Notes under the pieces: model-generated
What the model saw: the letters and a program-made list of their open reading frames with translations, nothing else
Told to the model about the DNA's origin: nothing
Databases searched by the model: none
Origin: an uncultured Eubacteriales bacterium
Lineage (GTDB): Bacteria; Bacillota; Clostridia; Oscillospirales; Oscillospiraceae
Assembly (NCBI GenBank): GCA_902496595.1
Contig: CABVBV010000023.1
Location: 1-19,624, forward strand
Reading direction: 5' to 3'
DNA: 19,624 nucleotides
Shown: in pieces, positions 1 to 7,280 of the stretch
How the letters are laid out: each line of letters begins with the position of its first letter
Position numbering within the stretch: position 1 is the stretch's first letter
Made by a program: the position numbers and the translations under genes

Positions 1-2
1 AA

Positions 3-143
3 TCGGCGCTGGCACGCGGCGTCAAGGTAACGGGTGCCACCGTGCATTTTGTCAACGAAATTCCGGACGGCGGCCGCATTCTGCTGCGGAAGGCCTCGCT
101 TTGTCCCGGCAATAATTGCAATGGACGGAGGTCTGTGCTATAA
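3..143 (+). pseudogene. purN: 3' remnant of phosphoribosylglycinamide formyltransferase (PurN-like), truncated
   Basis: The reading frame is open from the window edge to a TAA at 141-143 and starts in mid-gene. The visible peptide contains KVTGATVHFVNEIPDGG, which matches the conserved C-terminal active-site region of PurN, the 10-formyl-THF-dependent GAR transformylase of purine synthesis. The Asp of the PDGG segment corresponds to the catalytic Asp of the family. After RILLRKASL the similarity stops and the frame ends about 13 residues later, whereas PurN proteins normally continue for roughly 50 residues more (GDTPE-type segment and terminal helix). No other forward frame restores that segment. 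The gene therefore appears 3'-truncated by recombination or by an assembly join. The family call is fairly sure from one motif; the pseudogene call is an inference. Fmt or another formyltransferase is less likely, because the motif wording fits PurN best. Confidence 0.6.
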
Positions 144-144
144 T
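116..144 (+). promoter_or_regulatory. Sigma-A/sigma-70-type promoter with extended -10, driving the Dlt-like cluster
   Basis: A -35 element TTGCAA (116-121) is followed by a 17-base spacer and a perfect extended -10, TGCTATAAT (136-144). Transcription would start near 151, giving a leader of about 25 nt before the ATG at 176. The element overlaps the end of the purN remnant, so it may have arrived with the junction. It is the only clear promoter before the five-gene plus-strand cluster. Confidence 0.7.
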
Positions 145-163
145 GCCTGTATCGTTTTTTCGC

Positions 164-169
164 GGGAGG
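164..169 (+). promoter_or_regulatory. Ribosome binding site deciding the start of the adenylation gene
   Basis: GGGAGG lies six bases before ATG 176. The open frame extends back to an ATG at 116, but that codon lies upstream of the probable transcription start (about 151), so 176 is chosen. Confidence 0.7.
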
Positions 170-175
170 CCGGAG

Positions 176-1675
176 ATGCTGAACGTTTTTGAATATCTTG
201 AACAGAGCGCGGCGAGATCGCCGGAGAAACTTGCGTTTGCAGACCCGGCGCGGAGCCTGAGCTTTTCGGAGCTGCTCGCGGAGGCGGGCAGGGTCGGCAG
301 CTTCATCTCCGGGAGGACGGGCATACGCAGGCCGGTCGCCGTGCTGACCGACCGGAACGTCGACAGCCTCGCGGCCTTCATGGGTGCGCTCGCGGCGGGC
401 TGCTTCTATGTCCCGCTCGACGCACAGATGCCGCCCAAGCGCCTCGGCAGCATACTCTCACGGCTCGGTGCCGAGGTCATCATAGACTGCGCCGGAGGCA
501 GGGCCAAAGTCGAGGGGGCCGTCCCATTCGCGGAGGCCGTCTCGGGCGAGGCCGACTGGGGCATACTGGACGAGAGGCGCTCGCGGGTGCTCGATATTGA
601 CCCCGTTTACGTCATATTCACCTCGGGTTCCACCGGGGAGCCGAAGGGCATCGTCTGCCACCACCGCGGCGTCATGGACATCGTCGACTGGCTCGCGGAG
701 GCGGGCGGCTTCACTGAGGACGACGTGCTCGGCGGGCAGGCGCCCTTCTACTTTGACCTCTCGGTCAAGGACATCTACCTCACGCTCAAGTGCGGCGCGA
801 GCTGCCATATACTCGACAGGCGGCTGTTCATGTTCCCTCCCCTGCTGGTTAAGGAGCTGGCTGCGAAGGAGGTCACGGCGCTCGTCTGGGCGACCTCGGC
901 CTTCCATCTCACCGCAAACTCGGGCGCGCTCGAGGGCGCGGAGCTGCCTAAACTGCGCACCGTCATCCTCGGCGGCGAGGCCCTGCGCGCAAAGCAGCTG
1001 AACATTTGGCGCAAGGCGCTGCCCCATGTGCGTTATGTCAACCTCTACGGCCCTACGGAGGTCACGGTGGACTGCACCTGGTATCCGGTCGAGCGCGAGT
1101 TTGCCGACGGCGAGTCCATACCGATAGGCAAGGCCTGCCGGAACATGGAGGTCTTCCTGCTGGGCGAGGATCTTAAGCCTGTGCCGGACGGAGAACCGGG
1201 CGAGATATGTGTGAGAGGCACGGGGCTTGCGCACGGCTATTTCGGCGACCCTGCGAAGACTGCGGAGTGTTTCATCCACGACCCGCGCCCCTGCGCGTGG
1301 CCGGACAGGATATACCGAACGGGCGACCTTGCGCGTGTGGACGAGCACGGGGACTTGGTCTTCCTCTCGCGGCGCGACGGGCAGATAAAGCACATGGGTT
1401 ATCGCATAGAGCTGGGCGAGCTGGAGAACGCGCTCAGCTCCATAGAGGGCGTGAAGGCGGCGGTGAGTTTCTTCGACGCTGCTCGGGACAAGATAGTCTG
1501 CGTCTACGAGGGCGAGGCGGAGGCGGACGCGATAGGCCGCGAGCTGCGCGACTGGCTGCCGAAGTATATGCTGCCGAACGTCTACCGGCGGGTCGGGCGC
1601 CTGCCCTACAACGCCAACGGCAAGGTGGACAGGGTGCGGCTGAGGGATGAGTATTTCAATGGACAGGATAGCTGA
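176..1675 (+). CDS. DltA-like amino-acid adenylation enzyme (AMP-forming carrier-protein ligase)
   Basis: A 499-residue cytoplasmic enzyme, close to the length of DltA (about 500). It belongs to the ANL adenylate-forming superfamily. The P-loop-like A3 motif FTSGSTGEPKG is at residues 148-158. The A4 region reads QAPFYFDLSVKD, with Asp194 at the position that binds the substrate amino group in DltA and NRPS A domains. The A5 motif NLYGPTE is at 289-295, the A7 motif YRTGD ends at 384, and the A10 Lys is in NANGK (Lys483). By family knowledge it would activate an amino acid with ATP and load it on a phosphopantetheine carrier; the small ACP two genes downstream is the obvious partner. D-alanine is the default guess, but the substrate cannot be read with certainty. 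The start at 176 has GGGAGG at good spacing. The 3' end overlaps the next gene by 17 bases, which implies translational coupling. Confidence 0.88.
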   Translation: MLNVFEYLEQSAARSPEKLAFADPARSLSFSELLAEAGRVGSFISGRTGIRRPVAVLTDRNVDSLAAFMGALAAGCFYVPLDAQMPPKRLGSILSRLGAEVIIDCAGGRAKVEGAVPFAEAVSGEADWGILDERRSRVLDIDPVYVIFTSGSTGEPKGIVCHHRGVMDIVDWLAEAGGFTEDDVLGGQAPFYFDLSVKDIYLTLKCGASCHILDRRLFMFPPLLVKELAAKEVTALVWATSAFHLTANSGALEGAELPKLRTVILGGEALRAKQLNIWRKALPHVRYVNLYGPTEVTVDCTWYPVEREFADGESIPIGKACRNMEVFLLGEDLKPVPDGEPGEICVRGTGLAHGYFGDPAKTAECFIHDPRPCAWPDRIYRTGDLARVDEHGDLVFLSRRDGQIKHMGYRIELGELENALSSIEGVKAAVSFFDAARDKIVCVYEGEAEADAIGRELRDWLPKYMLPNVYRRVGRLPYNANGKVDRVRLRDEYFNGQDS

Positions 1676-2420
1676 TGTAAAACAGATGGACGCGCTCATC
1701 GGCTCCGTCCTGCGGCGCGGGACGCTGACGAACTGCCCGCTGCCGGGAGCGGAGCTGCGCCGGGCGGCGCAGGCCGGGGAACTCTCTTGCGAGCGCTGGG
1801 ACGGCGGGCTGTGCATACTGCGCGACTGCGGCGGGTTCTACCGCGTGAGCTACTATGTGACCGACCCATCGAAGCCTTTCCCCGGCTCCCCCGGCATGGA
1901 CGCCGTGGTCGAAGGCGCGTATTCAGAGGCGATGGACGGGTTTTGGAGAGCCGGCGGCTTTGAGTTCCGCTTCCACAGATACCGGCTCTCGAGACCGGCT
2001 TCAGGTCTGGAAGAGGCGAAACTTCCGGAGCCGGAGCACGTCGAAGCCTGTGAGGCTCTGGAGCTCCTGGAGGCCTGCTTCGACCGGCGCACCGGCTGCC
2101 TTCCAGGGCTTGCCGAGCTCTCCGAGCGGGCCGAGGCAGGGCTGCTGCTCTCAAGGCGCGGCGACGACGGGGCTTTGGACGCGCTGCTCCACATAATACC
2201 GGAGCGGAACGGCCATCTGCTCAGGCAGCTTGCCGCCTCCGAGCGTTCCCGCGGCACGGGGCTCGCACAGTCTCTCGTGCGCGAGTTCATAAGGAGATAC
2301 GGGAGTTCCCGGCTCTCGGTCTGGGTGCGGGACGACGCCCCGGCCGCGAGGCACATCTACGAAAAATACGGATTTCAGGCCGACGGGCGCGAGACGGCCG
2401 TCTGGCTGAGGAAGGGATGA
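1659..2420 (+). CDS. GNAT-family N-acetyltransferase within the Dlt-like cluster
   Basis: A protein of 253 residues (257 if the upstream in-frame ATG at 1647 is used). The C-terminal half is a GNAT domain: the acyl-CoA pyrophosphate loop SRGTGLA is at about 197-203, following the pattern R/Q-x-x-G-x-G/A, and YEKYGF at about 234-239 is the typical motif-B ending. The N-terminal 120 residues match nothing I recognise and may be a degenerate second GNAT fold. ATG 1659 is preferred because GAGGG (1642-1646) directly abuts ATG 1647 but lies 12 bases before 1659; this choice is uncertain. The gene overlaps the adenylation gene and is followed after six bases by the carrier-protein gene. By position it probably acetylates or acylates an amine on the activated amino acid, on the carrier-bound intermediate or on a precursor. 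Classical dlt operons have no such enzyme. Confidence 0.8.
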   Translation: MDRIADVKQMDALIGSVLRRGTLTNCPLPGAELRRAAQAGELSCERWDGGLCILRDCGGFYRVSYYVTDPSKPFPGSPGMDAVVEGAYSEAMDGFWRAGGFEFRFHRYRLSRPASGLEEAKLPEPEHVEACEALELLEACFDRRTGCLPGLAELSERAEAGLLLSRRGDDGALDALLHIIPERNGHLLRQLAASERSRGTGLAQSLVREFIRRYGSSRLSVWVRDDAPAARHIYEKYGFQADGRETAVWLRKG

Positions 2421-2426
2421 CACATC

Positions 2427-2651
2427 ATGGAGAAGCTGCTTAAAATACTCAAGGAGGCCTGCCCGGGCGTGGATTTCGAGGGCTCGGACGCCCTCGTGGA
2501 CGACGGGGTGCTCGACTCCTTCGACATCGTCTCGATAGTCTCGGCCATCATGGACGAGTACGACGTGCTCATCTCGGTGAACGAGCTGGTGCCGGAGAAC
2601 TTCAACTCCGTGTCGGCCATGTATGAGCTGATAGAGCGGCTCGGGGCCTGA
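2427..2651 (+). CDS. Acyl/aminoacyl carrier protein (DltC-like)
   Basis: A 74-residue acidic protein with the size and fold pattern of DltC or ACP. The phosphopantetheine site is Ser31 in GVLDSFDIVSIVS, where DSF matches the DSL/DSF motif modified by a 4'-phosphopantetheinyl transferase. It should carry the amino acid activated by the upstream ligase as a thioester on the cytoplasmic side and present it to the MBOAT protein encoded next. AGGAAGGG (2409-2416) lies 10 bases before the ATG. The gap to the GNAT stop is six bases and to the MBOAT start seven bases. Confidence 0.88.
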   Translation: MEKLLKILKEACPGVDFEGSDALVDDGVLDSFDIVSIVSAIMDEYDVLISVNELVPENFNSVSAMYELIERLGA

Positions 2652-2658
2652 TATTCCG

Positions 2659-4203
2659 ATGTCTTTCACGTCGGTCGAGTTTCTGATATTTGTCGCGGCG
2701 CTGGTGCTGCTGTACTATGTGCTGCCGAAAAAGTGCCAGTGGCCGCTGCTGCTCGCGGCGAGCTGCGGCTTTTATATCCTCGGCGGGGGCGCGGCGATCG
2801 CGTACCTCGCCTTTACCGCGCTTTTGACCTGGTGGGCGGGCCTGCTTTTGGGGCGGCTGAACGCGAAAATGAAGGAGCTGCCGAAGGAGGAGCGCGGCGT
2901 GCCGGCAGGGCGCAAGCGGCTGGTCGTGCTCGTCACCTGCCTGCTGGCCTTCGGTCAGCTCTTTGTGCTCAAGTACCTCGGCTTCACGCTCGAGGCCATT
3001 GCGCGGCTCTTCGGGCGCGAGGGCTTCACGCTCGAGCTGGTGCTGCCGCTGGGCCTGTCGTTCTTCACCTTCCAGGCCGTGGGCTATGTCGTGGACTGCT
3101 ACCGGGGACAGGTGGAGCCGGAGCGGAACTTCGGCAAGTACGCGCTGTTCGTGTCCTTCTTCCCGCAGATCATACAGGGGCCCATCTCCCGCTTCGGCGA
3201 CCTTGAGCATCAGCTGTGCGCACAGCGGAGCCTCGACTGGGACAAGCTCAAGTACGGCATACAGCTGGCCATGTGGGGCTATTTCAAGAAGCTCGTCATC
3301 GCCGAACGCGCAGGCGTCGTGGCGGACGCGGTATTCGGGGACGTGTGGAGCTGGCACGGCTCGGTCATGGCCTTCGGCGCACTGGCCTACTGCGTGCAGC
3401 TCTACTGCGACTTCTCAGGCGGCATCGACATCACCCGGGGCGTGGCGCAGATGCTGGGCATAGACCTCGCGGAGAACTTCAGGCGGCCCATCTTCGCCCT
3501 GAGCCTTCAGGACTACTGGCGGCGCTGGCACATAACGCTCGGGGCGTGGATGCGCGACTATGTGTTCTATCCACTCGCGCTCTCGAAGCCCTTCCGCAGG
3601 GTCGGCTCCGTCGCCCGGAAAAGGCTGAAAGGCCCGGCGGGCAAGGTGCTCGCGACCTCGCTGGCGACCTTCGTCGTCTACTTCGTCATCGGCATCTGGC
3701 ACGGGGCGAGCTTCAAATACATCGCCTACGGCTTCTACAACGGCGGCCTAATAACGCTCGGGCTGCTGCTCGAGCCTTACTTCGCCAGGCTAAGGCCGAA
3801 GATACACATGGACGAACGGCCCGGCTGGCAGCTTTTCCGCATGGCCAGAACCTGGCTCATAGTCTTCGCGGGCCGCTATATCACCCGTGCGCCGAGGCTG
3901 CTCACGGGGCTTGCCATGCTCAAGGCCACGGTGCTGGACTTCAACGCCTCCTCGCTCACTGACGGGACGCTGCTGAGTCTCGGGCTTTCAGGCTTCAACA
4001 TGGCGGTCTGCGCCCTGGGCGTCCTCGTCGTGCTCGTCGTAGAGGGTTATCAGGAGAAGGGCGGGCACGTCCGGCTCTGGATGGAGCGGCGCAGCGGCTT
4101 TGCGCAGTGGGCCATGCTCATGGTCTCGCTGCTCGTCATTCTGGTGCTCGGTGCGGCGGGCAGCGGCTATGTCCCCGCCGAGTTCATCTACGCGCAGTTC
4201 TAG
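2659..4203 (+). CDS. MBOAT-family membrane O-acyltransferase (DltB/AlgI-like)
   Basis: A 514-residue polytopic membrane protein of the membrane-bound O-acyltransferase family. Hydrophobic segments begin at the N-terminus (FLIFVAALVLLYYVL). The family's central signature FVSFFPQIIQGPISRF is present. The two conserved His residues are visible: His291 in YWRRWHITLG and the putative catalytic His348 in GIWHGASFKYIAYG, an arrangement like that of DltB. Known members take an acyl or aminoacyl group from a cytoplasmic carrier (DltC) or CoA and pass it across the membrane to an extracellular acceptor. Its place between the carrier protein and an SGNH protein is the expected DltC-DltB-DltD logic, although the gene order differs from dltABCD. 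The ribosome site before ATG 2659 is weak, so coupling with the upstream gene is likely. Confidence 0.9.
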   Translation: MSFTSVEFLIFVAALVLLYYVLPKKCQWPLLLAASCGFYILGGGAAIAYLAFTALLTWWAGLLLGRLNAKMKELPKEERGVPAGRKRLVVLVTCLLAFGQLFVLKYLGFTLEAIARLFGREGFTLELVLPLGLSFFTFQAVGYVVDCYRGQVEPERNFGKYALFVSFFPQIIQGPISRFGDLEHQLCAQRSLDWDKLKYGIQLAMWGYFKKLVIAERAGVVADAVFGDVWSWHGSVMAFGALAYCVQLYCDFSGGIDITRGVAQMLGIDLAENFRRPIFALSLQDYWRRWHITLGAWMRDYVFYPLALSKPFRRVGSVARKRLKGPAGKVLATSLATFVVYFVIGIWHGASFKYIAYGFYNGGLITLGLLLEPYFARLRPKIHMDERPGWQLFRMARTWLIVFAGRYITRAPRLLTGLAMLKATVLDFNASSLTDGTLLSLGLSGFNMAVCALGVLVVLVVEGYQEKGGHVRLWMERRSGFAQWAMLMVSLLVILVLGAAGSGYVPAEFIYAQF

Positions 4204-4207
4204 GAGG
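4202..4207 (+). promoter_or_regulatory. Ribosome binding site fixing the start of the fusion gene
   Basis: AGGAGG overlaps the MBOAT stop codon (4201-4203) and lies six bases before ATG 4214. This supports 4214 over the longer in-frame ATG at 4100. The peptide encoded from 4100 to 4213 is a shadow of the MBOAT gene. Confidence 0.8.
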
Positions 4208-4213
4208 TGCGGC

Positions 4214-6031
4214 ATGAGTTCTAAAAAATGGTTCGTCATGTTCTGCCTCTGCCTGCTCTGCCTGCCGCTGCTGCTCGCGGGGCTGAACTACTTCGTCGAC
4301 CCCTTCGGCGTCTTCGGGAACCTCACCTGGTACTCATTCAGCGAGACGCTCAACCCGAGGATCGGCAAGTACGAATACCTGCTCGAGCACTCGGACGAGT
4401 ACGACTCCTACATCGTGGGCAGCTCCTCCGCAAGCTCCTACCCGGTCGAGCAACTCAATGAGTACCTCGACGCGAAGTTCTACAACAGCTTTTTCTACGG
4501 CTCGGATATGTACGACTGCGAGAACACCGTGAGATGGCTGCTCGACAACTGCGAGGTCAAAAACATCCTCCTGAGCATCTACATCGACTGCGGCGCCCAC
4601 TACGACGCGGGCGAGGACGAGCTCACCATGCGCGAACCCGCGCAGATAAGCGGCCGGAGCGAGTTCTGGTACTACCTGAGCTACCTGTTCAGCAGCCCGA
4701 ACTATGCCTTCGACAAGCTCACGGATATGTATAACGACACCTTCCTCACCCAGCCCTTCGACGTCTTCGACGAATACACCGGCTCCTACGACAAGCGCAC
4801 GCGGGACATCGAGAACATAGGCGGCATGGAGCGCTACCTCGAGGCCTACCCGGCTTTCGCGGACTACCCGGCGGTGAATGTGCAGCTCGACGAGATCGAA
4901 AACTGCATGGCGAGCGTCGCCGAGGTCAAGAGGATGTGCGAGGAGGCGGGCGTGAACCTCATCGTCGTCTGCCCTCCCGCGTACTCCGAGTACCTCAGTT
5001 ATCTCGACAGCGGCGAGGTCGAGAGCTTCTTCACCTCTCTCGCCGAGGTCACGGACTTCTGGGACTTCACCTACAGCTCCGTGAGCCACGAGCCGAGATA
5101 CTTCTACGACGAGACGCACTTCCGCAACTGCGTCGGAACCATGGCGCTCGCCAGGATCTTCGGGGACGAGAGCGTGTATGTGCCCGAGGACTTCGGCGTC
5201 TATGTGACGGCTGAGAACGCGGCGGAGCACGCGAAGACCGTCTCGGCGCTCGCGGCGGAGGCGGATGTGGAGAGCTACACCGCCGAGGTGCCGATTCTCA
5301 TGTACCACGAGGTGACGGAGGGCGAGGCCGGGGAGTACAGCATAAACGTCGCCGACTTCGAGGCCCAGCTGCAGGCGCTTGCCGATGCGGGCTATACCAC
5401 GGTCAGCTTCGACGAGCTTTACGACTACGTCACGACCGGCGCGGAGCTGCCGGAAAAGCCCATCGTCATCACCTTCGACGACGGCTACATGAACAACTAC
5501 ACCCTGGCCTTCCCGATACTCGAGAAATACGGCATGAAGGCCACCATCTTCGCCATCGGCGTGTCCTTCGGCAAGGATACCTACAAGGACACCGGAATTG
5601 AGATAACGCCGCACTTCGGCGCTGACGAGGCGCTCGAAATGGTGCAGTCCGGCCTCATATCCGTGCAGACGCACACCTGGGATATGCACCAGGTCGAGGG
5701 TCTGGACGAAGACCCGATACGCAGCGGTGTATTGCAGATGAAGGGAGAGTCCGAGGAGGACTACATCGAGGCGATGAGGCTGGATATCTCGACCGCTCAG
5801 GAGCAGCTCGAGGCGGCGACGGGCGAGCCTGTGACCGTGCTCTCCTACCCGAACGGGCTGTACTCCGACCTCAGCCAAGCCCTCTGCCGCGAGGCGGGCA
5901 TACTCGTGACCGTGACCTCCGAGGCGATGGGGAACACCGTGATAAAAGGCATCCCGCAGTCGCTCTACGGCATGGGCCGCTACGTCGTGGACAGTCTGAG
6001 CCCGGAAGAGCTGCTGGAACTCATAGCCTGA
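4214..6031 (+). CDS. Membrane-anchored fusion of a DltD/SGNH-like domain and a NodB (CE4, PgaB-like) polysaccharide deacetylase
   Basis: A protein of 605 residues. Residues about 5-25 form one N-terminal membrane anchor, placing the rest outside. Residues about 60-320 look like an SGNH/DltD-type hydrolase or transferase: GSSSASSYP at 69-77 with candidate nucleophile Ser71, and a catalytic D-x-x-H pair Asp299/His302 in YDETHFRN. Residues about 359-600 form a CE4/NodB domain: VPILMYHE at 359, TFDDGY with Asp422/Asp423, and metal-binding His487/His492 in THTWDMHQ. That H-x4-H spacing is that of PgaB-type deacetylases rather than the commoner H-x3-H. A later SYPNG segment fits the CE4 motif-4 region. 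DltD acts at the last step of lipoteichoic acid D-alanylation, and CE4 enzymes remove N-acetyl groups from amino sugars. The fusion suggests one extracellular protein that both prepares and modifies a polymer. It is the last gene of the cluster. The CE4 call is firm, the SGNH call good, the joint role inferred. Confidence 0.85.
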   Translation: MSSKKWFVMFCLCLLCLPLLLAGLNYFVDPFGVFGNLTWYSFSETLNPRIGKYEYLLEHSDEYDSYIVGSSSASSYPVEQLNEYLDAKFYNSFFYGSDMYDCENTVRWLLDNCEVKNILLSIYIDCGAHYDAGEDELTMREPAQISGRSEFWYYLSYLFSSPNYAFDKLTDMYNDTFLTQPFDVFDEYTGSYDKRTRDIENIGGMERYLEAYPAFADYPAVNVQLDEIENCMASVAEVKRMCEEAGVNLIVVCPPAYSEYLSYLDSGEVESFFTSLAEVTDFWDFTYSSVSHEPRYFYDETHFRNCVGTMALARIFGDESVYVPEDFGVYVTAENAAEHAKTVSALAAEADVESYTAEVPILMYHEVTEGEAGEYSINVADFEAQLQALADAGYTTVSFDELYDYVTTGAELPEKPIVITFDDGYMNNYTLAFPILEKYGMKATIFAIGVSFGKDTYKDTGIEITPHFGADEALEMVQSGLISVQTHTWDMHQVEGLDEDPIRSGVLQMKGESEEDYIEAMRLDISTAQEQLEAATGEPVTVLSYPNGLYSDLSQALCREAGILVTVTSEAMGNTVIKGIPQSLYGMGRYVVDSLSPEELLELIA

Positions 6032-6040
6032 GCAAATAGT

Positions 6041-6090
6041 TCAGGCAGCATTTGACCCCGCCCTCACGGGCGGGGTCAAATGCTGCCTGA
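6041..6090. terminator. Perfect 23-bp inverted repeat with 4-base loop between convergent genes
   Basis: The left arm at 6041-6063 (begins TCAGGCAGCATTTGACC) is exactly complementary to the right arm at 6068-6090, with loop TCAC. It begins 9 bases after the fusion gene stop and ends 2 bases before the DUF1015 stop on the other strand, the position of a shared bidirectional terminator. Neither side carries the usual run of T. It may therefore act as a barrier hairpin or RNA-stabilising 3' end, or may be a dispersed palindromic element. Confidence 0.6.
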
Positions 6091-6092
6091 TA

Positions 6093-7280
6093 TCAGAGGA
6101 TGCGGCATTCGAGATAATAGCGTTTGTCCCTTGCGTGACCGATGGAGAAGCTCTTTTTGGGATACGGGCCCAACTTTGCGATGTCTTCAAAGAGCGCCGA
6201 TTTTTCCAACCTCGGAAGAAGGATTCCCGCTCCGCTGTTTTTCTTCACTATTGTCCTCGCCTCATCGTCGCCGTGGATGTAGTCCGGCGCACCGCCGCGC
6301 TCCGCCATCCACTCGGCCGCAAGCTCGTCCACCAGCGTCACCAGCCTGCCCAGCGGCAGTCCCGTCTCGAAGCTCAGTTCCCGCTCGCCCGCCAGCACCG
6401 TCACCGACTGGCCTTTTCCCCGCGGCAGCCTCGCCGCAGCCTCCTCTATGAAGCCACGCGCCCGTGTGCCCGTGATGACCCTGTGTATCGGCTCAAACGT
6501 CACCGCCTCGTCGTGGATATTCACCAGTTCCACCAACGCATACCGCGCCGCGTGCCTCTGCCGCTGTTCCTCGCTCAGCTTAGGCTTTATCTGCTCCCAG
6601 CAGAGCTTCGCCGCCGCCAGGCTGTGATTGCCGTCGCCCATAGCGTACTTTATCTCGCCTTCCATCGCGTCCAGCTTCGCCGTCAGCTCCTTAGCCGCCT
6701 CGCCCGTCACGCGGCTGCCCCTTATGTGGCCGCCGCCCAGCATCAGCTCGAAATCATAGAGCTCCTCTCCTCCCGCCGCAGAGGGTATTATCGCATTTTC
6801 CGCGTCGTTTATGAACACCATGATGTGCGGCATCTCCAATATCGCGCCGCGCCTGACCTCGACCCTGGCCGGAAGCCTGCTCTCCACCGTGCCCTCCGTC
6901 GCCCGCACCGGCGTCGCCGTGCCCTCGGCCCAGTCGTAGCCCTCCAGATCCAGCTTGCCCACCAGCCCGCGCCTCACCGCGCCCGAGGGCAGCGTCCGCT
7001 CCACATACATGAAACTGTCGGGTATCAGCCGGAACACATCCTGGTTTACATAATCCGTCATCGCCTCATAGATCTTCCGGGTCTCCGCGGCGCTGTCGCG
7101 GATGCCGAGCCAGGCTTCGGGCAGCATGAGCCGCAGGGTGCTGGGCGCTGTGCCGACGATGCGCTCGGCCTCCTGCCAGTATTCCGGCTCCGAGGTGAAC
7201 TGGTCGCAGGCGATGCAGCTCCATTTGGTCATGTCCGCCGAGGCGGGCAGCAGGATATCCGCGGGTGTGAACAGGCTCAT
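6093..7280 (-). CDS. DUF1015-family protein
   Basis: A 395-residue soluble protein with the hallmarks of the DUF1015 family: VRATEGTVESRLPAR at about 125-139, DGNHSLAAAK at about 216-225, and a C-terminal segment ending KRYYLECRIL. The length is normal for the family (about 400), and it seems intact. The family has no function I can assign with confidence; its conserved His/Asp/Asn pattern suggests an enzyme. The start at 7280 is chosen because GGAGG lies about eight bases upstream and the ATG overlaps the NUDIX stop codon as ATGA. The frame is open further upstream, but those codons lie inside the NUDIX gene. It is the third gene of a translationally coupled trio with glpK and a NUDIX hydrolase. 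Confidence 0.85.
   Translation of the reverse strand: MSLFTPADILLPASADMTKWSCIACDQFTSEPEYWQEAERIVGTAPSTLRLMLPEAWLGIRDSAAETRKIYEAMTDYVNQDVFRLIPDSFMYVERTLPSGAVRRGLVGKLDLEGYDWAEGTATPVRATEGTVESRLPARVEVRRGAILEMPHIMVFINDAENAIIPSAAGGEELYDFELMLGGGHIRGSRVTGEAAKELTAKLDAMEGEIKYAMGDGNHSLAAAKLCWEQIKPKLSEEQRQRHAARYALVELVNIHDEAVTFEPIHRVITGTRARGFIEEAAARLPRGKGQSVTVLAGERELSFETGLPLGRLVTLVDELAAEWMAERGGAPDYIHGDDEARTIVKKNSGAGILLPRLEKSALFEDIAKLGPYPKKSFSIGHARDKRYYLECRIL

Noticed and set aside
3..143. The formyltransferase remnant as a functional formylation enzyme of the Dlt-like cluster
   Set aside because: The wording of the motif is that of purine-pathway PurN, the C-terminus is missing and the cluster has its own promoter behind it.
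116..175. An N-terminal extension of the adenylase from ATG 116
   Set aside because: The codons overlap the promoter and the purN remnant; translation could not start upstream of the probable transcription start near 151.
458..1816. A 452-codon minus-strand open frame opposite the adenylase gene
   Set aside because: Its composition is that of a GC-rich antisense shadow (Arg, Ala, Pro and Val rich, no domain), while the opposite strand has clear family motifs.
4334..5878. A 514-codon minus-strand open frame opposite the SGNH-CE4 fusion
   Set aside because: It is Val/Arg/Leu/His rich with no recognisable motif; the plus strand carries two catalytic domains over the same bases.
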